Origin: Acidobacterium capsulatum ATCC 51196
GTDB taxonomy: Bacteria > Acidobacteriota > Terriglobia > Terriglobales > Acidobacteriaceae
Direction of reading: 5' to 3'
DNA length: 64,000 bases
Assembly: GCF_000022565.1 (NCBI RefSeq)
Contig: NC_012483.1
Coordinates: 3,224,001-3,288,000 of the forward strand
Shown here: one piece after another, positions 45,816 through 54,086 of the stretch
Numbering within the stretch: position 1 is the stretch's first letter
How the letters are laid out: every line of letters starts with the position of its first letter
The notes under the pieces: generated by a model
Seen by the model: the letters and a program-made list of their open reading frames with translations, nothing else
What the model was told of the DNA's origin: nothing
Databases searched by the model: none
Translations under genes and position numbers: made by a program

Positions 45816-46598
45816 TCAGTCTTCGCGAATGCCCTCAAAGAGCCCCGCATCGTCGGCGATGTGGAGCAGGCCCGGCGCGGCGGCGAGCAGATAGCGCTCC
45901 CGCTCGAAATGTTCGCGAATACTATCGCCCACCCTTGCAATCACGCCGCGCTGTGTCTCATGCTGCAGAAATGCCTGGAACTTGCGCTCTCCGAGCGGGC
46001 CCAGTTCCATGGACAACGACCACGGCACGGTGGGCGAGCCATTCAGCTCAGGGCGTGCGCGCACGGAAACAAACGGGGTGCTGCTGTAGTAGAGCTTTTG
46101 CGGCGTATAAGGCGTTAACCGCTCGCCGGCGAAGGCGACTCCAATCTGCTCGGGAAAAAACTCAGGCCGTCCAGCCCAGTGAAAAGCCGCCGTTGTGGCC
46201 ATGGAGACCACGATGTGGTCGCGATGCAGGTTGACGCCGCCATCGCCGCCAAAGGTGAGCACCACCTGCGGCCGCCAGCGCCGGATGCGCGCCACCACAT
46301 CGCCCACCAGCTCGTAGAACTTTTCATGCGCCAGTTGGCCGTCAGGATAGTCGAGCACCTCGTAGCGCGTGATGTCGAGCACCTCGCAGGCAGCCTTCAA
46401 CTCGGCGCGGCGCTTTTGTCCGAGCGCCCCATTGTCCTCTGCGCCTTCGCGAAAATGCGCGGCCTGGCCATCGGTGAGGCAGACGAGCGTGGTTTCAAAT
46501 CCCTGTTGGCTGGCCAGCATGAGGGCGCCGCCAAAGGCGCCGCTTTCGTCGTCGGGGTGGGCCGTCATGCAAAGCAGGCGGCGAGCGGCAGTGGTCAA
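45816..46598 (-). CDS. PIG-L/LmbE family deacetylase
   Basis: The start is a TTG at 46598, 9 bases after AGGAG in the end of rnhB; the longer in-frame extension overlaps rnhB and was not used. The 260-residue protein has the zinc-binding TAHPDDESGAFGG motif and GVNLHRDHIVV for the second metal His. The family removes N-acetyl groups from sugars or related molecules, for example in mycothiol or glycoconjugate synthesis. Start and rnhB stop overlap as TTGA, which couples translation. The specific substrate is unknown. Confidence 0.85.
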   Translation of the reverse strand: MTTAARRLLCMTAHPDDESGAFGGALMLASQQGFETTLVCLTDGQAAHFREGAEDNGALGQKRRAELKAACEVLDITRYEVLDYPDGQLAHEKFYELVGDVVARIRRWRPQVVLTFGGDGGVNLHRDHIVVSMATTAAFHWAGRPEFFPEQIGVAFAGERLTPYTPQKLYYSSTPFVSVRARPELNGSPTVPWSLSMELGPLGERKFQAFLQHETQRGVIARVGDSIREHFERERYLLAAAPGLLHIADDAGLFEGIRED

Positions 46599-47305
46599 AT
46601 CATGGACTCCTGGGCAGAAGATTCTTCGTTCAAAAACAGTTCCGACTGGGTGACGGGAGCAAAGCTCTTCCGGTGCAGCGGAGTGGGGCCATACTGCAGT
46701 AGCGCGGCCTTGTGCCGGGGCGTGCCGTAGCCTTTGTGCGCGTCCAGTCCATACTCGGGATAGAGCGCGTGCAGCTCGCATACCAGCCGATCGCGGTAGA
46801 CTTTTGCGACCACCGAGGCCGCGGCGATCGACAGCGAGAGGGAATCGCCATAAATGATGCTGGTTTGCGCGCAGGGGTGATCAATGCGCATGGCATCGAT
46901 GAGCAGGTGATCCGGCTCGGGTTGCAGCAGCTCCACTGCGCGCAGCATGGCCAGCCGCGTGGCCTGGTAGATGTTGATGCGGTCGATGGTCTCCACATCT
47001 ACTTCTGCAATCGCCACGGCGATGGCGCAGGCATGCACCTCGGTGGCCAGCCGCTCGCGATCAGAGACACGCAGTTGTTTGGAGTCGCGCAAGCCCTCGA
47101 GCCGAATGCGGGACGGCAGAATAACTGCGGCGGCGACGACGGGACCAAAGAGCGCGCCCCGTCCGACTTCATCTACGCCTGCGATGGCGGTTGCGCCCTG
47201 CTGCCGCGCCTGGCGCTCATAGCGGTCGCCGCAGACCAGTTGGCGCAGCATGCGTTGCTTGAGCGTCGCGGGCGAAACAGATCTGGAGGCGGAACGCGGA
47301 GGCAC
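46595..47305 (-). CDS. rnhB: Ribonuclease HII
   Basis: A 236-residue protein with the RNase HII motifs: AGVDEVGRGALFGPVVAAA (catalytic DE pair), LRDSKQL, DHLLIDAMRI (Asp) and ASVVAKVYRDRL. It cuts RNA in RNA-DNA hybrids and removes single ribonucleotides from DNA. The assigned GTG has no clear ribosome-binding site; an ATG 18 codons later (47251) starts nearer to the usual family N-terminus. It lies in the translation cluster after rplS, as in many bacteria. Confidence 0.94.
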   Translation of the reverse strand: MPPRSASRSVSPATLKQRMLRQLVCGDRYERQARQQGATAIAGVDEVGRGALFGPVVAAAVILPSRIRLEGLRDSKQLRVSDRERLATEVHACAIAVAIAEVDVETIDRINIYQATRLAMLRAVELLQPEPDHLLIDAMRIDHPCAQTSIIYGDSLSLSIAAASVVAKVYRDRLVCELHALYPEYGLDAHKGYGTPRHKAALLQYGPTPLHRKSFAPVTQSELFLNEESSAQESMI

Positions 47306-47351
47306 GTCTTCAGTTTAGTGCTTTGCCGCGCTCCCAGCGACCGGGCAGACA

Positions 47352-47378
47352 AACGCCCCGGCTGGAGGCCGAGGCGTT
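47352..47378 (-). terminator. Hairpin between rplS and rnhB
   Basis: Arms AACGCC-CGGC and GCCG-GGCGTT pair around a short loop, with one mismatch. No long T-run follows, so it may only attenuate. Confidence 0.4.
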
Positions 47379-47435
47379 GGGTGAAAACATGAGCCGGAGA
47401 CAAGCGTCCCGCAGGCGGCACAGGCCGCTGAGGGG

Positions 47436-47789
47436 CTAGCTGCGCTCGACTTCCTTGAGGCGGGCTGCTTTGCCCCGGAGTCCGCGCAGGTAGAACAGCT
47501 TGGCGCGGCGCACCTTGGACGAGCGAACCTTGACCACGCTGTCGATGACCTTTGAGTTAAAGGGGAAAATACGCTCCACGCCCTGGCCAAAGCTGATCTT
47601 GCGGACGGTAAAGCTTCCCTGCGCGCCATTCTTGCGGGCAATCACAACGCCCTCAAAGGCCTGAAGGCGTTCTTTTTCGCCTTCCTTGATCTTGACTTGC
47701 ACGCGCACCGTATCGCCCGGCACAAAAGCGGGCAGGTCGGTACGATTGATTTTCTCGGCAAGCCGTTGCATGACTGGATGAATAGACAT
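47436..47789 (-). CDS. rplS: 50S ribosomal protein L19
   Basis: The 117-residue protein has the L19 signature across its length ([69 protein letters not shown]). L19 sits at the interface of the ribosomal subunits. An extra C-terminal stretch is not seen. GGGAAGA lies 5 bases before the ATG. It usually follows trmD directly; here two other genes lie between, so it probably has its own promoter in the 65-bp gap upstream. Confidence 0.98.
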
Positions 47790-47854
47790 AGTTCTTCCCT
47801 GACAATTGACTCAGAATTTTTAGTTTACAAGAAAATGGACGGTTTGCGGGGTCC

Positions 47855-48130
47855 CTAGCGCCGTTTCTTCTGTCCCGCCGCCACTTTTCGCCAGTATGGG
47901 AACTCTTCGGCGTACAGTTCTCCGGTCAAATCGGCCGCTCTCTGCTGCATTCTGGTCTGGGCGTCGGCGATGGCGCGGTTGTAGATGGCCGGCCCAATCT
48001 CTTCCAGAATGAAATTCAGCAGCAGCCCGGCCCCCAGCTCCGCCAGCGGCTCAGAGAAGTTAGCCTCAGAGTACCTCCGAATCGACGCAATCGCCTCGGC
48101 GCGTGTTGCCTTGTCGAGTTCCATGACCAC
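47855..48130 (-). CDS. DUF2164 family protein
   Basis: A 91-residue protein fitting DUF2164: AIASIRRYSEANFSEPLAEL, GLLLNFILEEIGPAIYNRAI and DAQTRMQQRAADL. The start is taken at GTG, 7 bases after AGGA; an ATG two codons later is possible. It is soluble, helical and charged at the end (AAGQKKRR). Function is unknown. It lies inside the ribosomal/tRNA-modification cluster, on the same strand as rplS and trmD. Confidence 0.78.
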   Translation of the reverse strand: MVMELDKATRAEAIASIRRYSEANFSEPLAELGAGLLLNFILEEIGPAIYNRAIADAQTRMQQRAADLTGELYAEEFPYWRKVAAGQKKRR

Positions 48131-48176
48131 AATGTCATCCTTTCCGCTGCGAATTCATAGCCCTGTAATATTTATC

Positions 48177-49028
48177 GTGAATTTGTTGGCACTTTATCCC
48201 GACTGGAGATTCATCCCCCTGCGTCCCTCGTTCAAGTTCCGTCTTCTGCTGGCCTTGTGCTGCGGCACTCTGCTCTGCAGTTCCGCTGCTCTGGCGGCCA
48301 GCGCTCCTGGCCTTCCTTCGCTGCCCGATGCTCCTGCCAGCCATCTTGACCAGCATTCGGCGGTCACCATCCGGAATGCCCCTGTTCAGGTGCTGCATCA
48401 ACAGGCGGCTATCTGGACCAGTCCGGCGCGCATGACCCGCCGCGATCTGCTGTGGCTGGGGCCGCTGGCCGTGGCCACCGGTGTGGGCATTGCCACGGAC
48501 CACCACACCATGAGTTCGGTGGTCAGCCGTGATCCCACGTTCAATCAGGACAACGTCAACGTCTCAAACGCGCTCATCGGCGGCATGATCGCGGCTCCTG
48601 TCGCATTCTACGGCTGGGGGCATTTCGAGGGCGACACGCATGCGCGCGAAACCGGCATTCTCGGCGCGGAAGCGCTCGTGGACGGCGTGGTCGTCGAGCA
48701 GGGCATGAAGCTGGTCTTCTGGCGCGAGCGCCCGGCTCTGCACAATGCGCGCGGCCATTTCTTTGAGGGCGATGCTGGTGTCGATGGCTCCTTCCCGTCG
48801 TCGCATGCTGTGCTGGCGTGGTCCTCGGCGGCGGTGATTGCGGGCGAGTATCACAACCCCTGGGCGCAGGTGGGCGTGTATTCCGCGGCATCCGCCATCA
48901 GCCTGACGCGTGTGCTCGGGCAGCAGCATTTCCCCACGGATGTGCTGGTGGGCAGCTCAGTGGGATGGCTGATTGGCCATTACGTCTACAAGCATTTTCA
49001 CCGCTACAACTCGCCGCGGCTTCGCTAG
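48177..49028 (+). CDS. PAP2-family phosphatase, exported
   Basis: A 283-residue protein; the GTG start has no clear ribosome-binding site and overlap with the divergent DUF2164 gene limits alternatives. A signal or anchor helix (RLLLALCCGTLLCSSAAL) lies near residues 23-40. The PAP2 catalytic set is present: KLVFWRERP (motif 1), GSFPSSHAVLAWS (motif 2) and SLTRVLGQQHFPTD (motif 3). Such proteins remove phosphate from lipids such as undecaprenyl pyrophosphate or phosphatidate at the membrane. It runs against the direction of the surrounding translation genes. Confidence 0.85.
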   Translation: MNLLALYPDWRFIPLRPSFKFRLLLALCCGTLLCSSAALAASAPGLPSLPDAPASHLDQHSAVTIRNAPVQVLHQQAAIWTSPARMTRRDLLWLGPLAVATGVGIATDHHTMSSVVSRDPTFNQDNVNVSNALIGGMIAAPVAFYGWGHFEGDTHARETGILGAEALVDGVVVEQGMKLVFWRERPALHNARGHFFEGDAGVDGSFPSSHAVLAWSSAAVIAGEYHNPWAQVGVYSAASAISLTRVLGQQHFPTDVLVGSSVGWLIGHYVYKHFHRYNSPRLR

Positions 49029-49040
49029 CGGAAGCGCAAC

Positions 49041-49068
49041 GCAAAAGGGCTGATCTTAGCCCTTTTGC
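49041..49068. terminator. Bidirectional terminator at the trmD 3' end
   Basis: Stem GCAAAAGGGC/GCCCTTTTGC with an 8-base loop overlaps the last codons and stop of trmD. It lies between trmD and the PAP2 gene, which converge. Confidence 0.75.
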
Positions 49069-49874
49069 AGTTGTCGCAAAAAGCGCCGGTCCTCGTCGCT
49101 GAGTTCCGCCGCTTCGAGCAGATCGGGGCGGTTGCGCAACGTCTTCTCGAGCGCCCGTTCGCGGCGCCAGCGGCGAATCTGATCATGATTGCCGCCTGCG
49201 AGTACATCGGGCACGGCCAGGCCGCGAAACTCCGCCGGGCGCGTGTAATGCGGGTAGTCGAGCAACCCTCCCGCGCCGTGCATCGAGAGCGGCGGCGCGC
49301 CCGCCTCCTGTGAAAACTGCCCATGCAGCTCTTCATGCGTAGGGCCAAAGCTCTCAAAGGCGCTGGAGGCCTCGTTGCCGAGCACCCCGGGCAGCAGCCG
49401 CATGGTGGCATCGACGATCACCGCCGCGCCTAGTTCGCCGCCCGAGAGCACGTAGTCGCCAATGGAGAGTTCCAGATCGCAGTGCAGCTCGTTGACGCGC
49501 TCATCCACGCCCTCATAGCGTCCGCAGATCAGTACCAGGCGCTCCATGCGGGCCAGATCGCGCGCCACGCGCTGGGTGAACTTCATGCCCTGAGCCGAGA
49601 GCAGCACGACGGCCTCGGGCTGCGGATCGCGGCTTCCCTTTGCCGCGAGGCCGAGGGATTCGAGCGCTTCGGTGATCGGTTCCGGCTTCAGTACCATGCC
49701 TTCGCCGCCGCCGAAGGGGCGGTCGTCCACGGTGCGATGACGGTCATGGGTAAAGTCGCGCAAGTCGTGGCAGGCGACGGACACTTGCCCCTGCGCGATG
49801 GCGCGCCGCAGCACGCCATGGCTGAAGACCGAGGTGAAGAAGTCAGGAAAGATGGTGAGAATGTCGAAGCGCAT
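49056..49874 (-). CDS. trmD: tRNA (guanine-N1)-methyltransferase
   Basis: A 272-residue protein from the ATG ([13 protein letters not shown]); a GTG four codons earlier overlaps the rimM stop. The SPOUT trefoil knot region is present: [11 protein letters not shown] and [15 protein letters not shown], which bind S-adenosylmethionine. TrmD methylates G37 of tRNAs reading certain codons, preventing frameshifts. About 20 extra residues ([14 protein letters not shown]...) lie before [10 protein letters not shown] compared with E. coli TrmD. It is in the usual cluster with rimM upstream, but rplS does not follow directly. Confidence 0.97.
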   Translation of the reverse strand: MRFDILTIFPDFFTSVFSHGVLRRAIAQGQVSVACHDLRDFTHDRHRTVDDRPFGGGEGMVLKPEPITEALESLGLAAKGSRDPQPEAVVLLSAQGMKFTQRVARDLARMERLVLICGRYEGVDERVNELHCDLELSIGDYVLSGGELGAAVIVDATMRLLPGVLGNEASSAFESFGPTHEELHGQFSQEAGAPPLSMHGAGGLLDYPHYTRPAEFRGLAVPDVLAGGNHDQIRRWRRERALEKTLRNRPDLLEAAELSDEDRRFLRQLQKG

Positions 49875-49882
49875 GCCAGGGC

Positions 49883-50533
49883 TCACTGGGAATCCGGCGG
49901 AGTGGCGTCCGCGCCGGTTATTGGCTTGCGAAGGCCGCGCTTGCGTGTCCTTCGCGCTCGCGGCTCGCGCGCGGTAGCGGTGCTGGCGTTAATCTCGAGC
50001 AGCCCTTCGGGCAGCCGCATCGTAATGCGCTTGCCCGTCGTATCGAGTTTGACCAGAAAGGCTTTCACAAAGGGAATCTCCGCTCGCTGCCCATTCTCAC
50101 AATCGACGACGAGCAAATCCACATGCGAGGCCTGGCGGTCCACGTCCTGAACGATTCCTACTCGCTGGCCCGCAGCCTCATCCCACACATCGCAGCCGAT
50201 CAGGTCGCTGATATACGCGGCGTCCTGATCGAGTGGTGCTCGCTCTGATTCTGGAATGACGACATCGAGCCCGCGCAGCATTTCGGCGGCATCAATGGAA
50301 TCAATTCCGGCAAAGTGCAGCACGACACGATTCTGAGCCAGCCGGTAGCCGGCCAGTTCCATCTCGCGCGGCGCGGCGTCTGAGGCGGCATCGCGCGTGA
50401 GGAAGACGTGACGCCGCTCGGCAAACTTCTCGGGGAAGTCTGTGAGCAACTCGGCAATGACTTCTCCCCGGCGGCCCTGCGGGCGAACGATGTGCGCAAG
50501 CGTGACCCACGGGGAAGTCGGCATGGTGCTCAC
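49883..50533 (-). CDS. rimM: 16S rRNA processing protein RimM
   Basis: A 216-residue protein with the RimM N-terminal domain ([23 protein letters not shown], up to about residue 95) and a PRC-barrel ([27 protein letters not shown]). RimM helps assemble the head of the 30S subunit and binds S19. About 35 basic, low-complexity residues follow the barrel ([13 protein letters not shown]). The start GTG overlaps the khpA stop (GTGA); an ATG three codons later is an alternative. Confidence 0.93.
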   Translation of the reverse strand: MSTMPTSPWVTLAHIVRPQGRRGEVIAELLTDFPEKFAERRHVFLTRDAASDAAPREMELAGYRLAQNRVVLHFAGIDSIDAAEMLRGLDVVIPESERAPLDQDAAYISDLIGCDVWDEAAGQRVGIVQDVDRQASHVDLLVVDCENGQRAEIPFVKAFLVKLDTTGKRITMRLPEGLLEINASTATAREPRARRTRKRGLRKPITGADATPPDSQ

Positions 50534-50808
50534 TCCGCGCCCGGCCGGTCCTCTTCGATGATGTCGAGGGTATAGCGGTGGTGGTGCTTCATGCTGACGG
50601 CACTAAGAATCGTTCGCATGGAGCGGGCTGTGCGGCCCTGTTTGCCGATCACCTTGCCGACATCCGAGGGGGCTACGCGCAGCCGCAGAACGGTGCTTTC
50701 GTCGTCCTCCTGGGCTTCCACTACCACAGCGGCAGGGTCGTCGACCAGGGCTTTCGCAATTTCTGTCACAAGCTGCTGCATGTTGTCGGGCCGGTCCTGA
50801 TCCGTCAT
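50530..50808 (-). CDS. khpA: KH-domain RNA-binding protein KhpA
   Basis: A 92-residue protein with one KH domain: VAPSDVGKVIGKQGRTARSMRTIL, including the GxxG loop (GKQG). KhpA (YlqC) binds RNA, often with KhpB, and affects growth and cell envelope in other bacteria. A GGAGG site precedes the ATG. Its place between rpsP and rimM is the typical order. The stop overlaps the rimM start. Confidence 0.93.
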   Translation of the reverse strand: MTDQDRPDNMQQLVTEIAKALVDDPAAVVVEAQEDDESTVLRLRVAPSDVGKVIGKQGRTARSMRTILSAVSMKHHHRYTLDIIEEDRPGAE

Positions 50809-50942
50809 ACACAGCCTCCCTTAATATGGCTGCCAAAAGCGCATGCCATGCCTAGGCGAATATTCGCAGAGGCATCGGCAGGCTGGCAAAACAAATTTCC
50901 AGATTTTTTGTGATTCAGGAAGGCTGTGCGGACCTGAAGCGA

Positions 50943-51185
50943 TCAGGCGGCTGCGGGAGCCGGGTTCTGCTGCACCAGCTTGGCCACACGGTCTGACATC
51001 TGGGCGCCCTTGCCGGTCCAGTAGTCGATGCGGTCGCGCTTCAACTCTACTGAGGCCGGGTTGGTGCGGGGGTTGTAGGTGCCCACGACTTCCAGTGAAC
51101 GGCCGTTGCGCGCGCTGCGCTTCTCAATCACAACAATGCGGTAGTAAGGCTGCTTGCGCGCACCCATGCGCGCCAGGCGAATCAT
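50943..51185 (-). CDS. rpsP: 30S ribosomal protein S16
   Basis: The 80-residue protein opens MIRLARMGARKQPYYRIV and contains GRSLEVVGTYNPRT and ELKRDRIDYWTGKGAQMSDRV, typical of S16. A GTG two codons upstream, 9 bases after AGGA, is an equally possible start. The longer in-frame extension is non-coding. It opens the rpsP-khpA-rimM-trmD cluster, with a candidate promoter about 100 bases upstream. ffh, its frequent neighbour, is not present. Confidence 0.96.
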   Translation of the reverse strand: MIRLARMGARKQPYYRIVVIEKRSARNGRSLEVVGTYNPRTNPASVELKRDRIDYWTGKGAQMSDRVAKLVQQNPAPAAA

Positions 51186-51615
51186 AACCACGATGGAAAA
51201 TCCTTTCAGGTGCAACTGTAACGGTGGAAGGGGGCGCACTTTGCCAGCCAGCCGCAGGGGCGGCCCGGCGCACGCATCTCCCAAACATTCAATATACCAG
51301 CATGTGCTGGATTTTTCCGCCGATTTTGCGAGCATGGCGTACGGAGTGAGGGCGGTGCGCCGCTGAGCCCGGCAGGCTTCAGTCAGAATGGCAGGAGCCT
51401 GACCCGGGCTGCAAGTCTCTCTCGATTTTCATGAGCTGAATGCTCCTGGAACGTAGCTCGAAGCAGGCAGCCGCCACTCATCGAACGATTACCAACGCCT
51501 GTAAAAACAGTTACTTACTCGGCACAAAAGCTGCTAGACTCCTCCCACCAATGGGGCAGGGAGCTGAAGGGCTGGTTCTGCAACAATAGCAATTGCCGGA
51601 AACTACAAAAGACCG
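51186..51615. other. Divergent intergenic region between rpsP and the histidine-kinase gene
   Basis: Holds the leader and promoter of the rpsP operon on the left. On the right, TAGACT near 51534 could be the -10 box of the kinase gene, without a convincing -35. A 6-2-6 inverted repeat lies at 51297-51310. No gene was recognised. Confidence 0.5.
51291..51310 (-). promoter_or_regulatory. Putative extended -10 promoter of rpsP with adjoining palindrome
   Basis: On the minus strand, TGGTATATT is an extended -10 (TG-n-TATATT); no good -35 is seen. The TGG lies inside the inverted repeat CCAGCA-TG-TGCTGG, a possible protein-binding site. Transcription would begin near 51284, leaving a leader of about 100 bases. 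Confidence 0.4.
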
Positions 51616-54015
51616 ATGATCTCCACCCTGAGCGCGATGGGACACGATGAGGCCGAACGCCTCAAATTGTTGCTCCAGCACGAAATTCTGGATACGCCAC
51701 CCGATCCGGCCTTCGATGAGCTGCTGGATCTGGCCACCCAGTTCACGCGCGCGCCCTATGGCTATATCGGTTTCATGGATGCTAACCGCATCTGGTTCAA
51801 ATCGCATCACGGCTTTGATGGAACCGAACTGCGGCGCTACTCCACCGCCTGCGAGCTGGTGCTGGCGCAGCGGCAATCCATTCTGGTGCCGGATACCGGG
51901 CGCGACCCACGCTTCACCGATGGCTTCGTCGCGCTGACTCCTTCGATTGCCTGCCGCTCCTATCTGGGCGCGCCACTGGTGGATTCTCACGGCGCTGTGC
52001 TGGGCACTCTTGCTTTGCTTTCGGACGAGACAGACTTCTTCCGCCCCGATCATCTGCGGATCGCGGAAACGCTGAGCCGCCAGGTGGTCACGCGGCTGGA
52101 ATACTACAACCGCATGCGCATTCAGGACCGTTCCGCGCGTGCTCGCCAACGCGTCGAGCGGGCTCTGACCGTCGAGCGGAACTTTGTTTCCGCCGTGCTC
52201 GACACCATGAGCGCTCTGGTGCTGGTGCTTGATACCTCAGGCCGCATTGTGCGCTTCAATCGCTCGTGCGAAGAGATCTCCGGCTACTCCTTTGCGGAAC
52301 TCGTCGGCCGCTCCTTCATTCGCGAAATGTTTTCCCCAGAGGACCGCGAGCGCGCGCAGCAGCTCTTTGAGCAGGCGCGGCAGGGAGCCTTGCAGGAAAC
52401 ATGGGAAATGCGCTGGAGGACGCGCGGCGGTGGTGTGCGCCGCATTGCCTGGGCCAGCACTACGCTCGCCGACCCCGCCGGCGAGGTCAACTTTGTGATT
52501 CTCACCGGCATGGATGTGACCCTGCAGGTGGAAGCGCAGAATGCCTTGCGCCTGAGCGAGACCCGCTACCGCCAGTTGGTCGAGGGCTCCCTGGGTATGG
52601 TCTGCACGCACGATGTGGAAGGCCGCCTGCTCTCCATCAATGCGCACGCTGCCGAGTCGTTGGGCTACACATCAGAAGAGATGGCCGGCCGCAAGCTGGT
52701 GGAATTCATTCCTCCGCAGCACCGGCCCGGATGGGCCGAGTATCTCAAGGCCATCAATGAAACCGGCGAGCATCAGGGCATGCTCAGCCTGCGGCGCAAG
52801 GATGGCGGCGTCTGCGTCATCACCTACCGCAACAAGCTCGTGCATTTTCCTGATATGGAGCCGTTCGTGCTCGGCCACGGCGTCGATGTGACGGAGAAAA
52901 ACGAAGCCGAGCACCGCCTGCGCAACCTCACCCGCCAGCGAGAGTCAATTCTCGGCTCGGTCGGTGACGGCATCTTCGGCATGGACATGGAAGGCCGCAT
53001 CACCTTTGTGAATCGCGCGGCTCTCGACATGGTCGGCTATGAGGAAGAGGAGGTCAGCGGCCGCGACATGCACGCGCTGCTCCATCACAGCCGCGCCGAC
53101 GGCACTCCCTATCCGGTGGATTTATGCCCGATCTACAAAGCGCGCCAACTCGATTCGCCCATGCGCGTGGACGACGAAGTCTTCTGGCACAAGGATGGAA
53201 CCTGCTTTCCCGTGGAGTATGTCGCTTGCCCGCTGGTCGATAACGGGCGCGTCAGCGGTATCGTGATCGCCTTCCAGGACATCACGGAGCGCCAGCGTCT
53301 GGACCGCATGAAGGATGAGTTCATCTCCACCGTGAGCCATGAGCTGCGCACGCCGCTGACCTCTTTGCGCGCGGCCCTGGGCCTCATTGCCGGGGGAGCG
53401 TTGCAGCGCCGTCCTGAGAAGGTGCAGCAGATGTTTGACGTGGCCATCGGCAACTGCGACCGCCTGGTGCGCCTGGTGAATGACATTCTCGACTTTGAGC
53501 GGCTGGGCAGCGGCAAAATGCAACTGCAATATGTGCAGATGCCGGCACGCGATCTGCTGCAGCGCGCCGTTGATCTGCAGCACTCCAGCGCGCAGAAGGC
53601 CAACATCACTTTGCGCGTCGAGGCCGAGCCCATGGACCTGTGGGTGGACGCTGACCGCATTCTGCAAACACTCGGCAATCTGATCAGCAATGCCATCAAG
53701 TTTTCTCCGGCCGGAGCCGACGTGCTGGTGCGAGCCAGCGTGCGTGGCAAGGCCGAGGCGGTCATCGAGGTGCGCGACCATGGCCGCGGCATTCCGCCCG
53801 AGAAGATCAGCCTGATCTTTGAGCGCTTCCAGCAGGTCGATGCCTCAGACTCGCGCGCCATGGGAGGCACCGGGCTTGGCCTCGCCATCTGCCGCCGCAT
53901 CGTGCGCCAGCATGGCGGGCAAATCTGGGTCGAGAGCGAAGTGGGCAAGGGCAGCAGCTTCTTCTTCACCGTCGCTCGCAATGTCGCGGTGCTGCCCACG
54001 GCTTCTACCGCTTAG
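51616..54015 (+). CDS. Cytosolic GAF-PAS sensor histidine kinase
   Basis: The 799-residue protein has no membrane helix. Domains in order: GAF (about 10-170), three PAS domains (about 190-310, 320-435 and 445-565), HisKA with the phosphorylated H575 in FISTVSHELRTPLTSL, and a HATPase (about 685-790) with N box LGNLISNAIKFS, G1 DHGRGIPP and G2 GGTGLGLAI. The GAF matches the kind that begins EILDTPPDPAFDELLDLA. It senses a soluble or redox signal in the cytosol. No response regulator is adjacent; the partner is unknown. Confidence 0.93.
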   Translation: MISTLSAMGHDEAERLKLLLQHEILDTPPDPAFDELLDLATQFTRAPYGYIGFMDANRIWFKSHHGFDGTELRRYSTACELVLAQRQSILVPDTGRDPRFTDGFVALTPSIACRSYLGAPLVDSHGAVLGTLALLSDETDFFRPDHLRIAETLSRQVVTRLEYYNRMRIQDRSARARQRVERALTVERNFVSAVLDTMSALVLVLDTSGRIVRFNRSCEEISGYSFAELVGRSFIREMFSPEDRERAQQLFEQARQGALQETWEMRWRTRGGGVRRIAWASTTLADPAGEVNFVILTGMDVTLQVEAQNALRLSETRYRQLVEGSLGMVCTHDVEGRLLSINAHAAESLGYTSEEMAGRKLVEFIPPQHRPGWAEYLKAINETGEHQGMLSLRRKDGGVCVITYRNKLVHFPDMEPFVLGHGVDVTEKNEAEHRLRNLTRQRESILGSVGDGIFGMDMEGRITFVNRAALDMVGYEEEEVSGRDMHALLHHSRADGTPYPVDLCPIYKARQLDSPMRVDDEVFWHKDGTCFPVEYVACPLVDNGRVSGIVIAFQDITERQRLDRMKDEFISTVSHELRTPLTSLRAALGLIAGGALQRRPEKVQQMFDVAIGNCDRLVRLVNDILDFERLGSGKMQLQYVQMPARDLLQRAVDLQHSSAQKANITLRVEAEPMDLWVDADRILQTLGNLISNAIKFSPAGADVLVRASVRGKAEAVIEVRDHGRGIPPEKISLIFERFQQVDASDSRAMGGTGLGLAICRRIVRQHGGQIWVESEVGKGSSFFFTVARNVAVLPTASTA

Positions 54016-54036
54016 AACGCTCTATTTTCAGACAGC

Positions 54037-54068
54037 AAAAAAGCCCAGGCGCAAGCCCGGGCTTTTTT
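54037..54068. terminator. Bidirectional terminator after the histidine-kinase gene
   Basis: Stem AAAAAAGCCC/GGGCTTTTTT, extended by GGC/GCC after one mismatch, with a GCAA loop. It serves the kinase gene and the convergent acs gene. Confidence 0.9.
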
Positions 54069-54086
54069 ACGTACACAGCGTAGTGG

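Noticed and set aside
46599-46781. N-terminal extension of the PIG-L gene
   Set aside because: It overlaps rnhB out of frame and precedes the TTG with a good ribosome-binding site.
47985-48176. N-terminal extension of the PAP2 gene
   Set aside because: It overlaps the DUF2164 gene and precedes the hydrophobic signal segment.
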